DNA of 64,000 nucleotides from Opitutaceae bacterium (GTDB lineage Bacteria; Verrucomicrobiota; Verrucomicrobiia; Opitutales; Opitutaceae), in NCBI GenBank assembly GCA_016715765.1, contig JADJZJ010000002.1, positions 1 through 64,000 of the forward strand, read 5' to 3'. Positions within the stretch are counted from its first letter, which is position 1; each line of letters begins with the position of its first letter. The notes below the pieces were generated by a model. It had not been told where the DNA came from. It saw only the letters and a list, made by a program, of their open reading frames with translations, and ran no database searches. Both the position numbers and the translations under genes were made by a program. Positions 35,817 to 45,008 of the stretch are shown in pieces.

Positions 35817-36500
35817 TCAGCCCCGGAACAGTTTCAAGGCGGCGAGCCCGTGGTGCACGTGCACGGCCCTTTGCAGGGTGCGGTCGATGAGCGGCGGGGG
35901 CACGGCTTCGTCCGCGGAGCCGGTTTCCGGTGGGTGGCCGGTCCCGGCCGGGGGTTCATCGCCGGCGAGCTGGCGGACGATCGCGGCTTCGTCGTAACGG
36001 GTTTTGCCGGAGTTTTCCTGCAGCAGACTGGCGGGCTGGGCGCCACTGGCCAGAGCATTAAAGGCGCGGCGTTCCGCGGCGGCGTCAGACTGGACGGCGA
36101 TGTCCGGTGTAAAACCACCGCCAGGCCGCCCGATGGTGAGGGTGCCGGCGGGCAGTCGGTCCGGGGTTAGAATTGCGAGGAGGGGTGTCGCGGTGTCGGC
36201 GTTCGCGAGCACATAGACCGGGGTGCGGGCGGAAGCGTGGAATTTGAGCCAGGCGGCGAGGGCGGCCGCCGCGGTGTCGTCCCCTCGGGTGTAACGCAGG
36301 TCCAGCACACAGGCGCGGAGGTCCTTTTGTCCGGGCAGATCCGCGGGGAGGCCGGCCACGTGGACATAGGTGAGACCCTGGCCGAGGTCGTGCGTGATCG
36401 GTGCGGCGGTGGCGCTGCCGGTGAAGGCGAGGCAGAGAAGTAAGGTCGCAGCCAGGCGGCTGAATAGGCCGGGCCCTACCCGAATCATGGTCGTGCTCAT
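35817..36500 (-). CDS. Exported protein of unknown function
   Basis: The 227-aa product begins with a clear signal peptide (LAATLLLCLAFTGSATAA, cleavage near residue 33). The mature part has a VLDLRYTRGDD segment similar to the start of the tail-protease (S41) core, and a GRPGGGFTPDIAV stretch, but no catalytic serine or lysine context is evident. A degenerate S41-like scaffold is therefore possible but unproven. Start ATG 36500 overlaps the purD stop, so it is co-translated with purD, an unexpected partner. Confidence 0.7.
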   Translation of the reverse strand: MSTTMIRVGPGLFSRLAATLLLCLAFTGSATAAPITHDLGQGLTYVHVAGLPADLPGQKDLRACVLDLRYTRGDDTAAAALAAWLKFHASARTPVYVLANADTATPLLAILTPDRLPAGTLTIGRPGGGFTPDIAVQSDAAAERRAFNALASGAQPASLLQENSGKTRYDEAAIVRQLAGDEPPAGTGHPPETGSADEAVPPPLIDRTLQRAVHVHHGLAALKLFRG

Positions 36501-37789
36501 GGCTTGGCCCGGTTCAACTGTTTCGCCCCGATGTCGCGGCGGTAGTATTTTGTCGTGCACTGGATCGCGTCACAGGCCGCATACGCCGCATCGGCCGCCT
36601 GGCGCAAGGTGGAGCCCAGCGCAGTGACCCCGAGCACGCGGCCGCCGTTGGTCACGATCTGGCCGGCGGCGTTGAGCGAGGTGCCGGCGTGGTAGACCGT
36701 GACGGAGGCCGGCAGGGTCGGGGGCAGCGTGATGACGTCGCCCTTGGCGAATTTGTCCGGATAACCCCGGGCGGCGACGACGACGCAGAGCGCATGGGTG
36801 GGCTTCACCTTCAGCGCAAATCCGTCGAGCTGGCGCTGCGCGGCGGCCCAGAGCAGGGCGAGGAGATCGGAGTCGAGCCGCGGCAGGACGACCTGCGTCT
36901 CGGGATCGCCGAAGCGGGCGTTGTACTCGATCACGCTCGGACCCGTGGGCGTGAGCATGATGCCGATGAAGAGCGTGCCGCAGTAGTCGAGTCCCTCGCC
37001 GGCGATCGCGTTCACGGACGGGCGCACGATCTCGTTTTCGATGCGGGCCAGCAGGGCGGGGGTGACGACCTCGGCGGGCGAGTAGGTGCCCATGCCGCCG
37101 GTGTTGGGTCCGGTGTCGCCGTCGCCGATGCGCTTGTGGTCCTGCGAAGTTGGCAGGATCACGTAATCGCGCCCGGAGACCACGACGAGGATCGAGGTCT
37201 CCTCGCCGGTGAGGCAGTCCTCGATGAGGATCTGCCGGCTGCTGGCGCCGAAGCGGCCGCCGAGCATCTCGCGGATTGCGGTTTCGGCCTCGGCCAGGGT
37301 CAGGGCGACGACCACGCCCTTGCCGGCCGCCAGGCCGTCGGCCTTGATCACGATCGGCGCGCCGCGCGAGCGGACGTAGGCGAGGGCGGGTTCCACCTCG
37401 CTGAAAATACCCGCCGCGGCCGTGGGGATTTTATACTTCAGCAGGATTTCCTTGGTGAAAATCTTCGACGCTTCGAGCCGGGCCCCGGCGGCCTTGGGGC
37501 CGTAGACCGGAATGCCGGCATCGATGAGCTGATCGGCGAGGCCGAGGGCGAGTGGCACCTCGGGTCCGACCACAACGAATTCCGCCTTTTCACGCCGGGC
37601 GAGGGCGACGAGGCCCGTGATGTCATCGGCCGCAATCGGGAAACAGGTCGCATCCTGCGCGATGCCGGCGTTGCCCGGGGCGCAGATGACGCGGGGGCGG
37701 GCGGGTGAGGCGAGCAGCGAGCGGACGAGCGTGTGCTCGCGACCGCCGCCGCCGACGACGAGGACGGAAGAGGGAAGTGTGGATGCCAC
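36497..37789 (-). CDS. purD: Phosphoribosylamine-glycine ligase
   Basis: The 430-aa ATP-grasp enzyme makes GAR in purine synthesis from phosphoribosylamine, glycine and ATP. Family motifs are complete: VVGGGGREH, APGNAGIA, VVGPEVPLALGLADQL, KADGLAAGKGVVVA, SQDHKRIGDGDTGPNTGGMG and EYNARFGDPETQ. Length is standard. Its stop overlaps the start of an exported unknown protein. Glycine use ties it loosely to glyA and gcvP nearby, but no other pur gene is in the window. Confidence 0.96.
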   Translation of the reverse strand: MASTLPSSVLVVGGGGREHTLVRSLLASPARPRVICAPGNAGIAQDATCFPIAADDITGLVALARREKAEFVVVGPEVPLALGLADQLIDAGIPVYGPKAAGARLEASKIFTKEILLKYKIPTAAAGIFSEVEPALAYVRSRGAPIVIKADGLAAGKGVVVALTLAEAETAIREMLGGRFGASSRQILIEDCLTGEETSILVVVSGRDYVILPTSQDHKRIGDGDTGPNTGGMGTYSPAEVVTPALLARIENEIVRPSVNAIAGEGLDYCGTLFIGIMLTPTGPSVIEYNARFGDPETQVVLPRLDSDLLALLWAAAQRQLDGFALKVKPTHALCVVVAARGYPDKFAKGDVITLPPTLPASVTVYHAGTSLNAAGQIVTNGGRVLGVTALGSTLRQAADAAYAACDAIQCTTKYYRRDIGAKQLNRAKP

Positions 37790-37879
37790 GGTTCACACGC
37801 ATGAACGCGGAAAACCGCGCTTTCAACTTCCATCATTCAACGCTGAACGTTGAACGCCGAACGCCGAATGTGAGCCCAG

Positions 37880-37952
37880 GTAGCTGCGAGCGTGAGCGAG
37901 TGGAGTTGCGGCTCGCGCAACGTTGGTTCCACTCGCGCTCGTTCGCGGCTAC
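37880..37952. repeat. Family D REPIN-like element (73 nt)
   Basis: A GTAGCTGCGAGCGTGAGCG arm, 25-nt spacer and diverged inverted arm end in CTAC. It has the same length as the copies at 54607 and 60121. The stop codon of the PEP-CTERM gene (37949-37951) is formed by its terminal CTAC. A 37834-37868 stretch of AACGCTGAACG-type repeats (family K) precedes it. Confidence 0.8.
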
Positions 37953-38614
37953 GACCGCCGACGGCGGGTGATCACGACAAAACCGAGCATGGCAAGTCCG
38001 GCGAGGGTGGCGTAGGTCGACGGTTCGGGCACGGCGGAGGGGTTCACCTGGAAGGAGGTGGCGGTGAAATTGATGATGTCCTGGCCCGGGACGAAGCCGT
38101 CGAAGCGCAGATCGAGCAGCTGGCTGTTGAAAGTGCCGGTAGTCAGGTCGAAGGGAATCGCCGTGCCGGCAAAGGCCGCCTTGGTGGTGTCGATGAAGGT
38201 AAAGACGTATCCGCTCACGGCCTTGCCGTTCAGCGCGGGACCGGTGAAATATCCGTTGAGCGTCAGCGCATCCCGCGAGGCGCTGTTTTCCACCGAAAAA
38301 CCGTGGTTGATGTTGTCGCCCGCCGGGTCCTCCCGCGACCAGGTCAGCGTGCCGGCACCGGTGGACTCGATGACCAGTGTGGAGAACTGGAGTTTGTACA
38401 GGGCCAGGGTGCCGGAGCTGCTCCATGGGCTCTGGGTTTCGTCGAAGACCATGTCCATCTGGAACGAGTCGCCGAAAGCCACGCTGGTGCCGAGGTTGCT
38501 GCCGACGACGCTCACCGTGCCGGTGACGCGGTAGGTGGTCTGCGCTGCGAGCGGTGCGGCGAGGCCGAGGAGCGCAATTGCGCCCAGGAGGGCGGGAAAG
38601 CGGATGGCGTGCAT
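37949..38614 (-). CDS. PEP-CTERM sorting-domain protein
   Basis: The 221-aa protein has an N-terminal signal peptide (LGAIALLGLAAPLAAQ) and a C-terminal PEP-CTERM tail: VPEPSTYATLAGL, one membrane span, then RRRR. Such proteins are processed by an exosortase and displayed with exopolysaccharide or on the outer surface. The middle is a beta-rich domain without an enzymatic motif. No exosortase gene lies in the window. The stop codon comes from a flanking family D repeat, so the extreme C-terminus was set by that insertion. A symmetrical hairpin lies just upstream (38644-38678). Confidence 0.88.
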   Translation of the reverse strand: MHAIRFPALLGAIALLGLAAPLAAQTTYRVTGTVSVVGSNLGTSVAFGDSFQMDMVFDETQSPWSSSGTLALYKLQFSTLVIESTGAGTLTWSREDPAGDNINHGFSVENSASRDALTLNGYFTGPALNGKAVSGYVFTFIDTTKAAFAGTAIPFDLTTGTFNSQLLDLRFDGFVPGQDIINFTATSFQVNPSAVPEPSTYATLAGLAMLGFVVITRRRRS

Positions 38615-38643
38615 GCCCCGGCAGCTTAAACCCGCGGCTCCGG

Positions 38644-38678
38644 CCCGCCCATACGCATAGGTGCGTAGATTGGGCGGG
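38644..38678. promoter_or_regulatory. Two-tier palindrome upstream of the PEP-CTERM gene
   Basis: Outer CCCGCCCA/TGGGCGGG arms enclose an inner TACGCA-TAGG-TGCGTA palindrome, 30 nt upstream of the ATG. It may be a terminator for the Gfo/Idh gene or an operator for the PEP-CTERM gene; the sequence alone does not decide. Confidence 0.5.
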
Positions 38679-38697
38679 TGCCTTCAGGTCATCCCGA

Positions 38698-39693
38698 TCA
38701 GGGGAGGCGAACGAGCCGGCCCGTCCTGGCCGAGGCGTAGGCGGCGGCGATCACCTCGGCGCTCGCAAGGCCGTCGGCAACCGTGACCGCCGGCTTGGCT
38801 CCGGTGCGCACGCAGTCGAGGAAATGCGCGATCTCGGCGATGAAGCGGTCCGGCGCCTTGCTCACGTCGATGGTGCGTTCCTCTTTCTCGCCCTCGATGC
38901 GGTACGCGATGTCGGGCCGGCCCGGGATCCAGTAGTTCACGGTGACGGTGCCTTTTTCGCAGAGCACCTCGACGTAGTTCGTCGCCACCGGGGTGGAGTA
39001 GCAGCAGGCGATTTCGCCGACGCAGCCCTTTTTCCCGCGGAGGAACAGCAGGCCGAAATCCTCGACGGCCGCCTGCTGCGCGAGGTTGGCCACCTGCGCC
39101 TGGACGGCGGCGACGTCGCCCACGAGGAAGCGGAAGATGTCCACGGCGTGGGCGGCATTGTCGGCCACGCAGCCGCCACCGGAGAGTTTCGGGTTGGCGC
39201 GGTGGTTGCCCCGGAGGACGAACTTGCCCGCGAACATGTTGCGGAAGAAGAGCGGCCGGCCGAGCCTGCCGCTGGCGATCAGCTTCTTGGCCTCGATGAT
39301 CGGCGGGTGGAAGCGATGGCAATAGGCCGTCATGAAGAGCCCCCGCTTTTTCTTCACCCCGGCCGCGAGGCGCTGGGCGCGCGGCACGCTGATTTCAAGC
39401 GGCTTCTCGCAGAGCACGGGGATGCCCGCCCGCACGAAGGGCAGGCAATGCTCCAGGTGAAAGGCGGGCGGCGTGCAGATGCTGACGGCGTCCAGCGCGC
39501 CCGGTTGCGCCATGGCCCGCAGCGAATCGGCGACTTGTGCGCCGACCTCCTGCGCGAGCGCAGCCGCGGCCGCGCGGTCCACGTCGTAAACGAGGGCGAT
39601 TGGGGCGCCCGCCGTCCGGTACGCCTGGGCGTGCGCGCGGCTGATCCCGCCGCAGCCGACGATGCCGATCTTGAGTCTGCCGATTGTTTTCAT
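38698..39693 (-). CDS. Gfo/Idh/MocA-family oxidoreductase
   Basis: The 331-aa protein has an N-terminal Rossmann domain (KIGIVGCGGISRAHAQAY) and the family motif CEKPLEIS, followed by the alpha/beta substrate domain; GGCVADNAAHAVDIFRFL carries the usual D-x3-H-like catalytic pair. It oxidises or reduces a sugar or inositol derivative with NAD(P). The substrate is not predictable. Start ATG 39693 (MKTIGRLKIGIVG) is the conserved one. It diverges from the ECF sigma gene and probably terminates at the palindrome before the PEP-CTERM gene. Confidence 0.9.
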   Translation of the reverse strand: MKTIGRLKIGIVGCGGISRAHAQAYRTAGAPIALVYDVDRAAAAALAQEVGAQVADSLRAMAQPGALDAVSICTPPAFHLEHCLPFVRAGIPVLCEKPLEISVPRAQRLAAGVKKKRGLFMTAYCHRFHPPIIEAKKLIASGRLGRPLFFRNMFAGKFVLRGNHRANPKLSGGGCVADNAAHAVDIFRFLVGDVAAVQAQVANLAQQAAVEDFGLLFLRGKKGCVGEIACCYSTPVATNYVEVLCEKGTVTVNYWIPGRPDIAYRIEGEKEERTIDVSKAPDRFIAEIAHFLDCVRTGAKPAVTVADGLASAEVIAAAYASARTGRLVRLP

Positions 39694-39858
39694 TGGTTCG
39701 ATTGAAACAGGGACGCTCCGGATGATCGGTGGATGATGGCTGCAATGGGTCAATGCGATTGCGGGGGCCGGTTGGTTTCCGCGGGAGCAAGGGAGCGCCG
39801 TCCCTCGCATATTTTTTGTCCGCTTTTGGCCGGTCGGGCGGTTATAGGGTGAAACAGT

Positions 39859-41298
39859 ATGTCAACCGACGCCGCATTACTCCGTCGCTACGCCATGGAA
39901 CAGGATGAGCAGGCCTTTGCCGAGCTGGTGCGCCGGCACCTCGATCTGGTCTTCGCCGCCGCCCTGCGGCGAACCGGCGGCCGGACGCATGTGGCGGAGG
40001 AAATCGCGCAGAAGGTGTTCTGCGATCTCTCGCGCAAGGCGGCCGTCCTGGCGCATCATCCGATTCTGGTCGGATGGCTTTACCGCAGCACGCGCTACGC
40101 CGCGATTGATGCGGCGCGCGCCGAACTCCGCCGGCAAAAACTCGCGCAAACCCTCACGGCCATGACTGACGCCTCTCCTCCTCCCGGGTCCACGGTCGAT
40201 TGGGAGCAACTCCGCCCCGTGCTTGATGCCGCCATGGACCGGCTCAGGGACCGCGACCGCGAGCTCATGCTGCTGCACTATTTCAACGGTCTCACCTTTG
40301 CCGAGGCCGGGGCGAGAATGAATCTGTCCGAGGCCGCGGCCCGCAAGCGCACCGGGCGGGCGCTCGACCAGCTGCGCAAATTCCTCGGCCAGCGGGGCGT
40401 CACCTCCACGACGTCGGCCCTCGGGCTCCTGCTGGCCAACCAGCCCCTGGTGGCCGCGCCGGCGGGATTGGCGCCGGCGGTCACGACCGCGGCGATCGCG
40501 GCCGCCCCGACCGGGCTGGCCGCGGGTGCGGCCTCGATTCTTTTTATGAGCAAACTCACCGTTCCCATCCTCAGCGCCGTCGCCGCCGCCGTCCTGACGA
40601 CCACCGTCTGGATGACCTTAGCCCCCGGGGTCAGCGCGGGGCAACTGGCCGCGTTGCGGCAGGAAAACTCCCGTCTCACCGCGGCGGCCGCGACCGGCGC
40701 GAGCGCCGCCGCGATCGCGGCCGTGGCCGACGAATACGCGGCTCAAGCCAGCGCGATCGCCCGGGCGATGGGACAAAGGCAGGCCGGCCGTCCCGACGCC
40801 GCCCCGGCGGGCACCCAGGGAACCGCGCCCTCCGCGCGGACGGAGGTCACGGCCCGCGGTCATCGTTACCATGGCAACGCGACCGCGCACGATGCCGTGC
40901 TGACCTTTGCGTGGGCCTGCGACATCAGTGATCCCGACGAACTGGGCAAAATAGTCACTTTCGACCCCGGAGTCCGCGAAAAAGCCCAGGCGGTGCTCGA
41001 CACCATGCCCGAGGCGATTCGCACGCAGTATCCCACGGTCGAGGCCTTCTACGGCCTGCTGCTGGCCGCCTCGACCCTCGAGGCGCCGCCACCGGGCGCC
41101 GACATGATCGCCAAATTCATGTCCGAGGTCGAACTCAGCCCGGGCCGGGTCGCCTCGCGGCGGGCCGGCAGCAGCCGGAATTTCCACGAATATCAGCTGA
41201 CGGACGAGGGCTGGAAATACGTGCTGCCCGAGGGAGGGGTGAAAGGTCTCCCCGGCATCCTCAACAGCGAGACACTCGCGAAGTTGGTCCAACCGTAA
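39859..41298 (+). CDS. ECF sigma factor fused to a transmembrane and extracytoplasmic domain
   Basis: The 479-aa protein starts as a typical ECF sigma: region 2 at about 12-90 (DEQAFAELVRRHLDLVFAAA, GWLYRSTRYAAIDAARA) and region 4 at about 118-175 (LMLLHYFNGLTFAEAGARM, EAAARKRTGRALDQL). A hydrophobic Ala-rich linker, a probable membrane span (about 233-255) and a C-terminal domain of about 130 residues (345-479) follow. The C-terminal part is homologous to the next gene product. A sigma factor tethered to the membrane by its own sensor or anti-sigma-like module is the simplest reading; the signal is unknown. Confidence 0.87.
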   Translation: MSTDAALLRRYAMEQDEQAFAELVRRHLDLVFAAALRRTGGRTHVAEEIAQKVFCDLSRKAAVLAHHPILVGWLYRSTRYAAIDAARAELRRQKLAQTLTAMTDASPPPGSTVDWEQLRPVLDAAMDRLRDRDRELMLLHYFNGLTFAEAGARMNLSEAAARKRTGRALDQLRKFLGQRGVTSTTSALGLLLANQPLVAAPAGLAPAVTTAAIAAAPTGLAAGAASILFMSKLTVPILSAVAAAVLTTTVWMTLAPGVSAGQLAALRQENSRLTAAAATGASAAAIAAVADEYAAQASAIARAMGQRQAGRPDAAPAGTQGTAPSARTEVTARGHRYHGNATAHDAVLTFAWACDISDPDELGKIVTFDPGVREKAQAVLDTMPEAIRTQYPTVEAFYGLLLAASTLEAPPPGADMIAKFMSEVELSPGRVASRRAGSSRNFHEYQLTDEGWKYVLPEGGVKGLPGILNSETLAKLVQP

Positions 41299-41322
41299 AG
41301 CAACCCCTGGCCCCATTTTGTC

Positions 41323-41991
41323 ATGTCGCCATTGAAATCCTCCCTGATCGTCGCGCTGGTGTCGGTGGCGGCCACCGCGGGCGGCCTGTACTACCTCCAG
41401 CACCAGCGGGGGCGGGAAGCCGCGAGCCTCCGCCGCCAAAACAACGCGATGCGCGTGCAGCTCAACCAGCGCTGGCAAACCCGGAAGCCGGCCGCGGCAC
41501 CGGCTGCGGCGGTGGCCGGGGAGGCAGCCGTGCCGCGGGCGAACCCATTGCCCGCGCCCGGCGGGGGCCCCGTGGAAAATTACCGCAACGAAGGACAGGC
41601 CTCGCCCCGTGCGGCCCTGCAAACCCTGGCGTGGGCCTGCGACCGGGGTGATGCCGAAACCGTGGGCCGGATGATCTATTTTGACGAACCGGCCCGGCGG
41701 AAGCTCGAGGTTTACCTCGCCGCGGTGCTGAAGGATAATCCCACGCAATGGAAGTCGGTGGACGACCTGGCGGCGTCGATGCTCACGTATCATGGCATGT
41801 CGCGCCCGTTTCCCAATGCCGACATCCTGGATGTGGCTGGGATCGAAACCATCGGCGAGGATCGTGCCATGCTTCGCCTGCGCGGCACCTCCCGGGACCG
41901 CACCCAGTTTCAGCGTACGGCGGAAGGCTGGAAATTTGTGGTCACGGAGGAGCTGGTTGACGCGTACATCGCGCAGACCGGCTCCCGTTAG
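41323..41991 (+). CDS. Membrane-anchored paralogue of the ECF-fused C-terminal domain
   Basis: The 222-aa protein has an N-terminal membrane anchor (about 5-22), a Pro/Ala-rich linker, and a C-terminal domain aligning with residues about 340-475 of the preceding sigma fusion: LQTLAWACDRGDAETVGRM versus VLTFAWACDISDPDELGKI, both ending with a GWK(F/Y)V motif. It begins 24 nt downstream on the same strand. It may be a partner or antagonist of the sigma protein, or a remnant of domain duplication. No known family is recognised. Confidence 0.75.
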   Translation: MSPLKSSLIVALVSVAATAGGLYYLQHQRGREAASLRRQNNAMRVQLNQRWQTRKPAAAPAAAVAGEAAVPRANPLPAPGGGPVENYRNEGQASPRAALQTLAWACDRGDAETVGRMIYFDEPARRKLEVYLAAVLKDNPTQWKSVDDLAASMLTYHGMSRPFPNADILDVAGIETIGEDRAMLRLRGTSRDRTQFQRTAEGWKFVVTEELVDAYIAQTGSR

Positions 41992-42000
41992 TGGCGGCCG

Positions 42001-43907
42001 TTACAGGACCTGCAGCTTGCGGCGGTAGAACTTCACGACCTCGTCGGGGTCGTCGGTGAAAAGCATATAGTCGGCCATCCAGGCAGGGGCGCGCTTGTCG
42101 CGGATCATCTGGTTCACCTGCCGGCGGAGGTCGCCCCAGAACTTGGCGTTGAAAAAGATGTAGGGCACGCGCGGACGGATGCCGAGCTTGAGGTTGCACA
42201 TCTCGATACCGACCTCCTCGAGGGTGCCGACGCCGCCGACGTTGAAGATGCAGAAATCCGCGACCTCGAACCATTTCTGGCGGAAGTGCCGCGAGGTCTC
42301 CTGGAACGTGTTGAAGAAATCCACGCCGAGCTCCGGCGGCTGGGCCTCGAGTTCCAGGAAGCAGGCGCCGGTGAGGGCGCCCTTGCCGCGGGCCTGGTCG
42401 GTGGCGAGGCGCATGACGCCGCCGCCGCCGCCGGTGAGGACGCCGAGGTTGCCGCCGAGGAAGCCGGTGAGCTTGTCCACGAGGGAGGAGATGCGGTCGG
42501 TGTCGGCCTGGTCCAGCCCGACGGCGGAGCCGTAGAAGGCGAGGATGGTCGCTCCCTGGAACTTGCGGGCGAGCTCCTCGCGGACGAAGAAGCCGCACCC
42601 TGCTTGTAGGCGTGGCGGTAGAGGTCCTTGGTGAGCTCGTCATAGCAGTAGACCTGAGGCCGATGGCCTCGAAGTTGTCGAGGCGGGCGTGGGCGTTGGT
42701 CGAGAAGAAGAAGCCGTGGGTGCGCGAGGGGCGGCGGAAGACGATGCGCTTGAGCTTAGGTCGCCGATGCGGGTGATGAGCTCGATGTGCTCGAGCAGGT
42801 CGGGGAAAAGTCCGCAGACGAGCGTGTCGGCGTCGGCCGGCGCGGCGTCGAGGGCCTGGATGAGGGTGCGTGCCGCGCAGGCAGGGCGGCGCGCCCTCGA
42901 TGACCTGCGCAGTTCATCGCCGCTGGCGCGGACGAAGATGGCGCGGTTCTCCATCAGGGCGGTCTGGCCGCGCACGGTGATCTTGGCTTGGGCTCCGGCG
43001 TGCCGGTCTCGTGCGGCGGGGAGGCGTCGAGCCGCTTGAACAGTCCGGTGGCGGTGGTCAGCAGGCGCAGGCGCTTCTTCTGGAGCGTCTTGAATTCCGG
43101 GTCGGCGAACGGCGGGGCGCGGAAAACCTCGACGGTGAGCATGGGGTTCACCACCGGCTGGTCGCCGGTGTTGTAGATCTCCAGCATGATGTTCGTGCCG
43201 AAGGTCTTGACCGGATCGAGCAAAATGGCGCTCGTGTGCAGGCCGAAGTTGCCCTCGCCGGGATTGAGCACGACGTAGTGCTCCTTGAGGTACATCGAGC
43301 AGCTGGTGAGGATGCCGGAGTGCGGCGGGATGGCGAGGGTGGCGACGTCGTGGCGGACCTGGACCTTGTCGATGAAGGAACGGCCGGCGTAGCCGCTGAT
43401 GATATGCTCGAAATTGAGGCGCTGCAGCCGGGGTGAGAGGGTGTAGTTGACCGCGTGGGGCGTGAAGAAGACCCGGCCCTGCGAATCAATGGAAATGGTG
43501 TTGGGGAGCTTCAGGGCGTTGGCCTGGATCGCAGCCCAGATCTCGGTGCTGGAGAGCTTGGCGGCGGCGGGGGCGTAAAAGAGGCGGCCGACCGGGGCGC
43601 CGGGGCGGAGCAGTTTCTTCCAGTAGGTGGCGTTGGGAAAGCTGGGGTCGAAGAGGAAGGCCTCGGCTTCCAGGATGAGGCGGTTGCCGTCCACCACCGG
43701 GGCGCCATGGAGGAGCATTTCGATGCCGATGCGGGCGAGGGAACTGCGCTCGGTGAACTTGAGGGTGGCAAGATGGACCTTCAGGAAGTCAAATTCGGCC
43801 GCGTTGCGGGGCCAGAACGCCAGGGTCAGGCCGACGGTGTTGTCGTCCTTGTTTTTGAGGTTGAGGATCTGGCCGTCCTGGCTCGTCCAAAATTGGTCGG
43901 GGATCAT
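42001..43907 (-). pseudogene. LOG-family protein with large N-terminal domain, multiple frameshifts
   Basis: From ATG 43907 one frame gives about 305 residues of unrecognised sequence (MIPDQFWTSQDGQIL ... FKTLQKKRLRLLTTATGLF). The LOG-like (Rossmann, lysine-decarboxylase-like) domain follows in pieces: TALMENRAIFVRASGDELR, VIEGAPPC, LIQALDAAPADADTLVCG, FRRPSRTHGFFFSTNAHARL, VYCYDELTKDLYRHAYKQG, then an uninterrupted end from about 42600 with GGNLGVLTGGGGGVM and VGGVGTLEE. At least five single-base indels lie in 42600-42990. Repaired, the protein is about 635 aa. Because every fragment is still conserved-looking, poor local assembly is likelier than decay. LOG enzymes release cytokinin-type bases from nucleotides; the fused N-terminus is unusual. 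Confidence 0.7.
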
Positions 43908-44051
43908 AGTATAAGGGTAAAAGGTGGCTGCCGTGCGTCTTAGACACAAGCGGGGAGTAATGAGTTGCATTCGCGCGGACCGGCTGGCACATCCGAAACT
44001 TTGCGGCACAAAACCCGCGCCGCAGTGACCAAGCCTCTCCAACCTCAAAGC

Positions 44052-44894
44052 ATGAAATTGAACACGACCCTCGCCATCGGCCTGCTCGCGCTCGGTGCCG
44101 CCTCCGCGGCCTCGGCCCAGGAAGTTAAATTGAATATCCCCGGCAAAGCCGACGCTCCCGCACCCGCCGCCGCCCCGGCTGCAGCGACTCCGGCCCCCGC
44201 CGCCGCCGCGCCCGCCGCCCCGGCGCCCACCTTCACGGAGGCCCAGATCATCGAGACTTTCGGCTGGTTCGTGGCCGGCCGCATCGGCGTGCACGAGCTG
44301 AAGTTCTCCCCGGAGCAGATCCGGGAGTTTGTGAAGGGTGTGTCCGGCGCTGCGGAGGGCAAGGACGCCCCCTACGACCTCGGCAAGATCGGACCGGCGA
44401 TGAACGAATTCATCATGAAGCGCCAGGAAGCGGCCTTTGCCCGCCTCAAGCAGCAGAACCAGGCCGAGGCGGAAAAGTTCTTTGCCGAACTGAAGTCCAA
44501 GCCCGGCGTGAAGGTGCTGCCCAGCGGCCTGGTCTGTGAGATCACGCAGGCCGGCACGGGCCCGAGCCCGAAGGCCACGGACACGGTCACGATCAACTAC
44601 ACCGGCACGCTGCTGAACGGCGCGGTCTTCGACACGACCGCCTCCCGCGGGCAGCCGATGGAAATCCCCCTCGACAAGGTCATTCCCGGCTGGACCGAGG
44701 GTGTCCAGGAGATGAGCAAGGGCGGCAAGGCCAAGCTCTACATCCCGGCCCACCTCGCCTACGGTGACGAAGGCGCCGGCGAGATCCCGCCCGGTGCGGC
44801 GCTGATCTTCGACGTCGAACTGATCGATTTCAAGCCGACCCCGGCCCCCGCCGCTCCCGCGGAAGCCCCGGCCCCGGCGCCGGCCGCGAAGTAA
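44052..44894 (+). CDS. Exported FKBP-type peptidyl-prolyl isomerase
   Basis: The 280-aa product has a signal peptide (1-23, ending ASAQ), an Ala/Pro-rich linker (33-62), an FKBP N-terminal dimerisation-like region (about 65-150) and a C-terminal FKBP domain (about 165-262; TVTINYTGTLLNGAVFDTT, VIPGWTEGVQEMSKGGKAKLYIP, IPPGAALIFDVELID). This is the FkpA/Mip layout for periplasmic folding. Another Ala/Pro tail closes the protein. Start ATG 44052 is chosen because it begins the signal peptide. A strong terminator follows. Confidence 0.93.
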   Translation: MKLNTTLAIGLLALGAASAASAQEVKLNIPGKADAPAPAAAPAAATPAPAAAAPAAPAPTFTEAQIIETFGWFVAGRIGVHELKFSPEQIREFVKGVSGAAEGKDAPYDLGKIGPAMNEFIMKRQEAAFARLKQQNQAEAEKFFAELKSKPGVKVLPSGLVCEITQAGTGPSPKATDTVTINYTGTLLNGAVFDTTASRGQPMEIPLDKVIPGWTEGVQEMSKGGKAKLYIPAHLAYGDEGAGEIPPGAALIFDVELIDFKPTPAPAAPAEAPAPAPAAK

Positions 44895-44922
44895 GCGACC
44901 AGCATCCTGTTTCCGATTTCAA

Positions 44923-44951
44923 CCCCCGCTCCCCAAGGGCGGGGGTTTTTT
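44923..44951 (+). terminator. Rho-independent terminator after the FKBP gene
   Basis: A CCCCCGC stem with an 8-nt loop pairs with GCGGGGG and is followed by six T, 28 nt after the stop codon. It is the clearest intrinsic terminator in the window. Confidence 0.9.
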
Positions 44952-45008
44952 GTGGGCATGGGTCGGGACCGAGACCTGTTGCGCATCTTTTTTTGAAACA
45001 TGCACGAG

